Of a stretch of 64,000 nt of DNA, positions 56,248 through 64,000 are shown in pieces. Under the pieces are notes generated by a model. The model saw only the letters and a program-made list of their open reading frames with translations, was not told the origin of the DNA and did no database searches. The DNA is from Gordius sp. MW1 (taxonomy: Eukaryota; Nematomorpha; Gordioida; Gordea; Gordiidae): positions 18,751,037-18,815,036 of the forward strand of contig OZ038532.1 in assembly GCA_964036665.1 (NCBI GenBank). The letters are read 5' to 3'. The translations under genes were made by a program, and so were the position numbers. The number at the start of each line of letters is the position of its first letter. The stretch's first letter is position 1.

Positions 56248-57386
56248 TAGAGAACTGCACGGGTGACCCGAGACCCGGACCCGACCCGATCTCGGGTCGG
56301 GTCGGGTTCGGGTAGAAAATTTGAAAATGATTTCGGGTCGGGTCGGGTCCGGGTAGAAAATTTGAAAATGCTTTCGGGTCGGGTTCGGGTTGAAAATTTT
56401 TAAATGCTTTCGGGTCGGGTCAAATTTATAGTGTCGGGTCCAAGGTACATTGTAAAGCGAGACCTATTTTTTTAATTAATGTTAATTGCTAAGCAAAGAG
56501 TGTTTTTTTTTAAATATCGAAACGAAATGTACAACTAACTTGGATCATTCATTTAATTAATTCTCTTCCTATTTTTTTTAATTTTAAAACTCCGAACTCT
56601 GAAGTGCTAGCTAATTCTCATCAATAATTTCAACTACATAAATTACTCCTGTTTTTAATTTGACTATTAAAAGGTAAATTATTTCAATATTTTAAATTTT
56701 TTTAGTGTTAACCATGAAGTTTTAGGTAATCCTCATCGCTAATTTAAATTACATTTAATACATATTCAAAAGCCAACTTAAAAGTAAGTTATAATTTTAT
56801 AAATGTTTCATTTGCAAATTAAATTAATATAGTATGACAACTTGTTTATTAATAAAATATTTTGAATCATGTGCAACATCTAGATGTTTTACCCTAAGAC
56901 AATATATCTAAAGCATAAAATTAATATTAAAAAATAATTGCATGTAAAAATTTAATTTAAAACAACAACAAAAAACATTAATATTATAATAAATATATAA
57001 TAATTAGCTATATTTTTAATAACAATGATTTGATACTAAATAGTTGCCTCTAAATAACACATTAGTTAGACAAAATCTGTGGTTACAATTTGTTTCATAG
57101 CACTTTTATTTGTCGATTTAATTTTACACACCGCAATTTTCGCGCTCGAAAGTAATTTGATTTAATAATTTTTCGGGTCGGGTCGGGTTCGGGTTACAGT
57201 TTTTAAAGTGCCTTCGGGTCGGGTCGGGTTCGGGTAGAAAATTTGAAAATGATTTCGGGTCGGGTCGGGTTCGGGTAGAAAATTTGAAAATTATTTCGGG
57301 TCGGGTTGGGTCCGGGTAGAAAATTCGAAAATTCTTTCGGGTCGGGTCGGGTTTGGGTTAAAAAAAAGTGACTTTGCAGTTCTCTG
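56248..57386. mobile_element. hAT MITE with CGGGTCGGGTC subterminal arrays
   Basis: Ends TAGAGAACTGCA and TGCAGTTCTCTG, flanked by the perfect 8-bp duplication GTGTCGTG at 56240-56247 and 57387-57394. TTCGGGTCGGGTCGGGTTC repeats with AGAAAATTTGAAAAT spacers occupy about 200 bp inside both ends in opposite orientation. The core is AT-rich and non-coding. Confidence 0.95.
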
Positions 57387-57946
57387 GTGTCGTGTCTGTT
57401 AATTGCAAAATCTAAAAATTGATAGATTAAAATTTGTTACTTTTAATATTTTGGCGGAAGCTTTGGTCTTTAGTCTCGTTAGCAGGACCTCACTACCCTA
57501 TATATTTGTTCTAACTTACTACGATAGTCAAACTCATGCATAAAAAATTTGAGAACAGACAATGTGAAAATTAGTGAAGGTGAGTGATAAAAAAATAGAA
57601 GGGAGATTGCGGTGATTGAAAAAATTACATAAAAAGCATTATTAATTTCTAATTATTGAGAAAAAATAATATTAGCACCAATTTGCACATTTGTATATAT
57701 ATAAAATCAGATGCTTAGCAAAAAATAATACGAAAGACTACGTAAGAAAGTAATTTCAGGTTTAACGGTCCAATGGTAAGGAGATAGGGCGATTAAAAAA
57801 TATACAAATGCTTGAAAAAATTGCATTAATAGACTGAATTAAAAATATAGGTTTGTATAAGCAATATTTGCATTGCAATGTATATCAATTTCGAGGCCTC
57901 TCAAGGCGAAGGGCAAGAACATGTCTATAAATGTTAAACATCCGCT

Positions 57947-58010
57947 GTGGCGCAGCTAGCGGGCAGCTAGGCCAAAATGTCTTCGAGACCAAAATTATAC
58001 CCCATTGGTA
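57947..58010 (+). repeat. Possible tRNA-derived SINE fragment
   Basis: TGTGGCGCAGCTAGCGGG resembles a tRNA A box, and GTCTTCGAGACCA about 30 bases later resembles a degenerate B box. No stem pairing supports a working tRNA. Confidence 0.35.
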
Positions 58011-58349
58011 ACCTCAAGTCAACCTTTTTTAAATGTAAAAATGATTTTATTAATAAACATTATATTCTTCCTTAATTTTCGGACTTAGTTGGCCGACTCA
58101 TTTTTAAACATGAATCTATCAGATTTTAGCATCCCTTTGTACTTCAATAGTTATGATATTGGGAATTGTAGCTTAACATATTGGTAAAACTTAAATCAAA
58201 TAAATGTTTTAATCACTTCAATATAATCAGTTTTAGTTTTTAAATACTAATTTTATTGCTAGGGTGAAAAAGACAATTTTTAATGGCCATTTTAAAGCAA
58301 ATCTGTAACAAAACCATTAATTTGCGCGTTTAGCACATTATTCGCAATA

Positions 58350-58679
58350 CAGTCGAAACTTCTTAATCGCAAATTGGATTATCGCGAAAATCTTTTAATC
58401 GCGAAGTTAACCGCCATTTAGTTTTTTTTAAACGATGATAACAAAAACATCGTTTATTGACAAATCGCTTAATAATACAATATCGGATATTCACAAACAT
58501 TTTCGAGTCCTTAAATCAACTAGATAATTTTATAAAATATCGTTTAATTGCGAAGTGTAAGAAATGAATATTTAATATAATGTACATATCCTTTTATTTC
58601 CATCGTTTAATCGCGAAATATTGGTTAATCGCGAATTTTTTCTCAGACCCAATGTTTTGCAATTAAACGGTTTTGACTG
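58350..58679. mobile_element. pogo/Tc1-mariner-like MITE, 330 bp
   Basis: Ends CAGTCGAAACTTCTTAATCG and CAATTAAACGGTTTTGACTG are inverted repeats, flanked by TA at 58348-58349 and 58680-58681. Internal TTAATCGCGAA motifs repeat on both strands. CAGTC ends with a TA duplication are typical of pogo/Tigger relatives. There is no coding capacity. Confidence 0.85.
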
Positions 58680-58689
58680 TATTAACAAA

Positions 58690-60690
58690 TGCCATCAATG
58701 TATCCCTGAACAACGATCCTTATATCTTGTACAAATGTGTAACATTGGGTTATTTTTAATTGCTATGCAATTTATAAGCTCGTTTTTAGTTGTCCGTCGT
58801 CCTATCCAACCTGTATTTTAAAATAATTGTATAATGGATGTGGATTTATGCTTCTGTAAAGGACTTTTATTTTGCTTTCGCAATTAGACTAGTTAATGAC
58901 CGATGGTTGGCTTTAATTTTTTCGACCTTGCCCGAGCATTGTTTTTGTGCCTGACTTATTATTACCTTTATTTCTAACTTTTTTTGGCAACTTGTCTAGG
59001 TTGTTACTATATATCGGGAAATTGCCGAACTGGCTAAATGATTTCCTGCAACTTAATGATGACCGTTGCTTACTTCTACTCCATCTGACCCCGGCCAAGG
59101 GCCAAAATTCATTTTTATTTTTGTGCCCGCAGGTTTTGGCATTTATAATATCTTAGATTCAAATATTCAAAAGACAATTTTTTTGGCTAAACATAAATAA
59201 TAATGTCCGCTGGTTGGCTTTTGAACGGAATATTAATATTTTTAATCATAAGCATTATTTATATGTATCTATACTTTAATTACAAGGACCCACATTCTCA
59301 AATATAAATTCTAGAAATTATATTCATTAGAACAATTTAAGTTAATTTTTAAATACAGGTGGCATATTCTAGCTTATGGAAGGGGGGGGGGCTTAAACCA
59401 TGGAAAAAGCAGTTGTTATCAAAAGTAAGACGAAAATTTTAATCTATATATTAGTCAACTATCAATTTTTTCCCCCAAAAAACATTTTTCAAAAGTGTTA
59501 GCTTTAGAAAGGAATGTTGTCTTCGTATTCCTATTATGATTGTGGGTCTCAGAAATTAACCGAATAACATGCTAGTTTCATAAGAGTATAATTTAAGGTT
59601 ACATCTTCAAAGATTTATGAAAACGGGTAAGAGCTCGTGCGGTGGAAAACACTTATCTAACTCATTAAGACCGAACATAATTTTTGTAAAGGAAAAAAAA
59701 ACAAGGAAGGAAAAGACACAATTTATAATAATTTTTCATTTAAATTAATTATATTTTATTTTCATCATAAACTCTTATACGAATAAAAAAATACTCGAAA
59801 GACCGCCTAATTATTCGGAGTTGTTGAAACTTTATAACAATTCGGCAATAAACGTAATATTGAAAGATTTGTGGCGATTTGAGTGAAGATGCGTATAAAA
59901 TTTTTCACAACCTTGCAATTGAACTATTTGCGAATTTTTCACATTGATTTACAAAAATGAAAAATACTGACTCCTATCTCAAGGTAATCTAACAAAAAGA
60001 CAGATTTAAAAGATGGAAACGCGAAATATGATAATTTTTATTTATAGATGAGGCTCAATTCATACTGTAATGATGCGGTAATTATTTAATATTCATCCAG
60101 ATATAAGTCTGCTAAAGATAGTTCCTTAAAAATATGTTTCATCATAATGTATAAGGTATTATTAGATCATAAATTTTTACCCTTCTAGCAAGTGCTAAAA
60201 GTAATGTGATAATTTTTTGTGGCCATCATTATTCATAACCTAGGCAATTATTTGAATACATTACAAATACAATGTTGTACACACACGGGTTAAAGTAGCA
60301 TTTTTACTGGAATAGGAATATACGAGTTGTGAGGTTTTGATAAGACATATAGTTTTTTAACAAATATTTTTACATTCAAAAAGTAAACGATTCTTTTATA
60401 TTGTAAGACTCCATAATATGTTTCAAAATATTTTCTTGATCCACTTTTTAAATAATTTCGCCATCAAATATTTTTCCAATATAAAGTTTATGCTATTATA
60501 TTTTAGTGTAGCGCAAAATCGCACAGAAAATTCAATGGATTAAAATTCACACGCCAGCTTTACCTTTATAATGTGAAAGGTAATGTAAGCATTAAGGGGT
60601 TTACCATGGTACAATTTAATTTGAAATGCTCAAATACCAATTTTATAAAATTATTTGGAATTAATTTCGATTCAAAATATCATCACATCA
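58690..60690. other. Spacer, no gene recognised
   Basis: Holds an isolated composite-element border at 58758-58800. 58910-59160 is slightly GC-richer, with open frames on both strands lacking any recognised domain. The rest is AT-rich, with a G9-type run near 59383-59391. Confidence 0.5.
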
Positions 60691-60699
60691 AATTAAATG

Positions 60700-61147
60700 A
60701 CATATTGTTGTGAAATTTTAAGATGATTTAGTTATATTTACTGCTCCATTAAAGCTCATCTTAAGTCTGTATGTTTAAAATATATATTGATGTAAGGGTA
60801 TTAATATGCTATATATAAATTTGAATATATTTACATGCCCCAAGGGTCACTAATATTTTATTCTACAAGCTACACTTAAAATTTACCCAGCTCACAAAGG
60901 TATTTCACTTATAACAATTTATATGTAATATCGTGAATGACAAAATAAAAAAATAGACTAATCAATTTATTATTATGATTGTGATGGTTAATAAAGAGAT
61001 TTTAAAACCGAGATCTCGCTAATAAAGTCTCGTATAGACTGATCTCGAGATTAGAAATTCTCGTTTCGATCTCGGATCAATTTTTCAAAGTCTCGTCGAT
61101 ACGAGATCGAGATTGAGATTTTTTACTGAATTTTTGCACCACCATAG
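60700..61147. mobile_element. Old, diverged CTCG-hAT fragment
   Basis: CGAGATCTCGCTAATAAAGTC, CTCGTTTCGATCTCGG and TTTTTCAAAGTCTCG follow the right-hand subterminal region of the younger copies. The preceding 300 bp match its core loosely (CTCCATTAAAGCTCATCTTAAG against CCATCAAAACTCATTCTAAG). The left end is unclear. Confidence 0.6.
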
Positions 61148-61149
61148 TT

Positions 61150-63100
61150 TCGTTATTTTTAAGAACATTATGAAACAAACTGTTTTCTGATCAATTTCTG
61201 ATTAAGAGCCAGCCGTTCCCTTTCCTAAAGTTCTATCTTTGTACAACATACCAGAGTGACGTTAAGGAAATACAAATAGTCAACAATATAACCCTGATTT
61301 GTAAATTTATATACAAATATAAATCACTTCTTAACACTAGAATTCAGAATATCTATTAATTTTAGTGATTGCTTGGATTATCAATATATTAATGAAAAGT
61401 AAAGTGCATTATTAAATCTCCTATTTAATAAACAAGAAATTTAAAAATATATGTTATAAATCCATTTCATGTTTAAATCAATTTATAAATGTTATTTTTC
61501 ATATATCTGTGATTTATATTTAAATGTGTCTTTTGAAAGCTACTTATAAAAAGAATTTTAGCTAAAATTTAACCTTAAACGAAGATGTGATTTATGAGTA
61601 TATTTCATTAAAGTGAAAATATATTTATGATAAAATACATTAAGCTGTCAACATTTTCCGTATCATTTAGGGGAAAAATGTTGAATTCTGTCAAAATAGC
61701 TTTCACAATCTGAAATAGACCTTTCCATTGCCAATCGATTTGCCTAATCTATTATATTTATGATGGCGTTTAAATGTTATCAACGCTACATTTTGGGGAA
61801 TAGCTCAATATTAAAAATAATAATACCGTAAACTCAAAATAATATAAAATAAATAAAATGAGAAAATTATTTGAGCCAGTATTATAGAAAGTAAAAGAGA
61901 ATATAAATCCTAAAAATATAATTATTTTTACAACTCTTATAGTGTCTTAATTTATAACTATAATTATTTATAAATATGCAAGTTTGAAAAATATGTGCCA
62001 GACACGGCTGAAGTTCAGGTATCAAAAATGCAAAGGAGGTTAGACCAAGACATGATTATATTAATATTCCGTCAAACGTTAGTTTGGCTTCAAGTGTTTT
62101 GGGTTAGAAAAAAATTTGCTAGCTTCTAATAAAATTAGTATTTAAATTTTATGAGATAAAGTTTTGTTATTGAAGCCTTAATATGTTAAGCCTGAGTAAT
62201 TTACAACCTAGTGAAAAATGTTTCCATTATACTTGTATGGATAGCCTAAAGTCCAACAACAGGTTTTAAAAATAGGGGCTATGCCCAATGTGGCAAATTT
62301 GAAGTTTTATTTTCTGTTATTTAAGGGCGAGATTCGAATGAAAGACAAACTCTTTTCCCTGATAGTAAAAGTATCTTTTATTTTTAAAGTGAAATCTTTA
62401 AAAGTTAATGTTGATGCTTATTTTGACAATATAAAAACGTTGTTGGTCTTTATAACATTTCACACTCTTTTTTTTTGATGGTGGTGGGCCGGAATATATA
62501 AAAAAAACAAAGATTTCAAGCTGGCCGGGCAAGGTGGGCAAATCGACAGCGTCCGGTGAGGCAAAATTGAACGATTTTGTTGCGGGGGATCTAAAATCTT
62601 GTAACCGATCTTTAATATTAAAAGCAATTGAACAACACCGAAACTTCAACACACCAAGGTCGCAAAGCATGTTGTTTATAATTAAAATTTGATATGTGAA
62701 ATGCCTTAGCAACAATCTACAATAATATGAAGATTATATATTAAATTCTTACCCTAACCTTTAAAAACAATTGATACCATGGATGTTTAAATGAGCTTAA
62801 ATCTTAGCCACAAGTATAATGTGAACACTCAAAAATCAATTTTAATTCGGCATACCTATTTTCGATTTTTATTTCTTTATTGATAAGTCGTGTCTAATTT
62901 CGCTGGCAAATAACTTGAACAGTCTGCCCTAATTAAATTGTAATTTCATAAAGACATATTAGACAACCTTGTTGATTAAAGTTTTACCCTCTCAAGTTAC
63001 ATGTCAAGGTTTTTCTGTAGAAGGTCATCAATAAAGTCGTGAAATATCAGGTATATTTTGAATTTTTTAATATGAAACCAATAAAATATGGGTTAAATAT
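61150..63100. other. AT-rich spacer with a small GC-richer island
   Basis: 62465-62690 stands out in composition and is open on the plus strand (SSWPGKVGKSTASGEAKL, then LNDFVAGDLKSCNRSL) as well as on the minus strand. Neither has a start, splice partner or domain that can be recognised. The remainder shows nothing. Confidence 0.45.
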
Positions 63101-63108
63101 TACCCTTG

Positions 63109-63125
63109 ATTATATATAAGGGGGC
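63109..63125 (+). promoter_or_regulatory. Candidate TATA box of the micro-exon gene
   Basis: TATATATAAGG lies about 70 bases before the ATG at 63187, which would put the transcription start near 63140 and leave a short 5' leader. The position and match are good, but AT-rich context lowers its weight. Confidence 0.5.
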
Positions 63126-63186
63126 GACTTTTAACGTCTACCTACACATCCTTAAAAGTTTATAACATTTTTAAATACTTTTCGAA

Positions 63187-63243
63187 ATGATTTATGTTAG
63201 TGCACTTCTTTTACTTTCAGTCTTGTGTCTTGTCTTGCCCAGG
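63187..63243 (+). CDS. Micro-exon gene, exon 1: signal peptide
   Basis: ATG at 63187 and a leucine/valine-rich run of 14 residues, ending AGG|GTAAAA. This is a typical Sec signal peptide with no preceding charged tail beyond the start. Confidence 0.7.
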
Positions 63244-64000
63244 GTAAAAATATGTGCAATCGAATTTTAAATATATTCTTCTTAAATATTAGGTGGATAT
63301 ATTCAACAGCAACAAAGTAACTATTATTTGTATACTTATTTTATTCGTTTTTTGAAAGTTACGAAAAATTTATATATTTTTATGTATATCTTTTTATTAG
63401 ATTGGCAGGTAAAAAAATACCAACCACCCCCAAAGAAATATCTGCCACCCCCGAAAAAATATCTGCCACCCCCAAAGAAATATCTGCCACCCCCGAAAAA
63501 ATGTAAGTATATTTTGAATTTATGAAAAGAAACTGTGCATATATAAATACATAGAGAATTAATATAACTTTATTATCTATTATAACTATGCAGATATTCC
63601 AATCCAAATATTCAGTAAATTACATGTTTAATTAATAAATCTTTTTTTTAGTTAAATTGCTTTATTAATATCTGTTATTTATTTAAAACTTTAGATAAAA
63701 AAGGAGGCTGGGGTAAGGGCAATCTTATTTAATATTTATTTTTCGTTTTTACAAATGAGTTATTACAATGTTTAAACATCTGTTCAGGTTCCAAAAGAGA
63801 GGGTAAAATTATATCTTAACTAAAATATACATGTATGGGACCTTTTAATAATATTATTATTATTGTAATTTAGACCTTCCCGCCTACCCCATCTATCCCG
63901 TCGTAGATGCACAAGGTAATTTTTTTCCATATTCAAAATTTTATAAATTTATGAACGTGGTTGTGTTAATTTGTGAAAATTGTAAATTTTTTAGACAAGA
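63187..64000 (+). CDS. Secreted YLPPPKK-repeat protein built from micro-exons (3' partial)
   Basis: Predicted exons are 63187-63243, 63293-63316, 63409-63502, 63695-63712, 63788-63802, 63874-63915 and 63995 onward past the window end. All junctions are GT-AG and every phase agrees. Exon 1 is a signal peptide (MIYVSALLLLSVLCLVLP). Exon 3 encodes VKKYQPPPKK followed by three YLPPPKK units. Exons 4 to 6 are 18, 15 and 42 bases, each starting and ending in phase 1, giving YKKGGWG, GSKRE and GDLPAYPIYPVVDAQ. Lysine-proline-tyrosine repeats resemble insect extracellular structural proteins with YLP-type motifs; the function is unknown. Exon 2 is the least certain. The mature protein continues beyond the window. 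Confidence 0.65.
63409..63502 (+). CDS. Micro-exon gene, exon 3: YLPPPKK repeats
   Basis: Starts after TTGGCAG. Four tandem 21-base units encode YQPPPKK once and YLPPPKK three times, ending AAAAAAT|GTAAGT, a consensus donor. Codons alternate CCCCCAAAG and CCCCCGAAA in successive units, showing pairwise duplication. Confidence 0.72.
63695..63712 (+). CDS. Micro-exon gene, exon 4 (18 bases)
   Basis: Between ACTTTAG and GGG|GTAAGG. The two leading bases complete a tyrosine codon with the T left by exon 3, giving Y then KKGGW and the first base of a glycine codon. Confidence 0.6.
63788..63802 (+). CDS. Micro-exon gene, exon 5 (15 bases)
   Basis: Between GTTCAG and GAGG|GTAAAA. It contributes GSKRE, phase 1 on both sides. 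Confidence 0.55.
63874..63915 (+). CDS. Micro-exon gene, exon 6 (42 bases)
   Basis: Between AATTTAG and AAG|GTAATT. It encodes DLPAYPIYPVVDAQ, phase 1 on both sides. The next exon begins at 63995 (ACAAGA) and leaves the window. Confidence 0.65.

Noticed and set aside
63380..63607. Minus-strand frame with SGVADISLGVADI repeats
   Set aside because: It is the reverse reading of the YLPPPKK repeat exon, which has the signal peptide and consistent splice sites on the plus strand.

Overview
The window is animal, almost certainly insect, nuclear DNA. It is AT-rich, has intron-split genes with GT-AG junctions, and is packed with transposable elements. The order or species cannot be fixed from the sequence. 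Three confident genes and one probable gene are embedded in repeats.

Layout. (1) 1-7625, plus strand: the intracellular half of an anaplastic lymphoma kinase (Alk) receptor gene, eight exons whose splice phases all agree, running from the juxtamembrane NPFY motif through a complete tyrosine-kinase domain to the stop. Intron 5 is swollen by a 3.2-kb hAT transposon that itself carries a 2.5-kb composite element. (2) 8.1-33 kb: no host gene recognised. It holds hAT, piggyBac-like and RTE elements, three copies of a composite element with 20-bp inverted subterminal repeats, tandem arrays and AT-rich spacer. (3) 33078-35773, minus strand: a two-exon, multi-finger C2H2 zinc-finger gene. (4) 37.7-48.1 kb: a short LTR-like (TRIM) element, a fold-back MITE, a hAT transposase relic, and an RTE retrotransposon split by a second non-LTR element that is itself split by a hAT. 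(5) 49991-52153, minus strand: a probable three-exon secreted cysteine-rich protein, with a possible extra upstream exon at 52898-53202. (6) 53-63 kb: MITEs and spacer. (7) 63187 to the window end, plus strand: the 5' part of a secreted-protein gene built from micro-exons, with YLPPPKK repeats, continuing past the edge.

The genes do not form one pathway. Alk is a signalling receptor, the zinc-finger protein is presumably nuclear, and the two small secreted genes may be extracellular or structural. The most unusual items are the micro-exon gene, the cysteine-rich gene, and the composite element with matched inverted ends, internal CCAATGG hairpin arrays, tRNA-derived modules and a GC-rich 3' hairpin, whose architecture resembles non-autonomous Helentron (DINE-1/HINE) elements. 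Boundaries were read by eye from splice signals, reading phase and target-site duplications. No database search was run.
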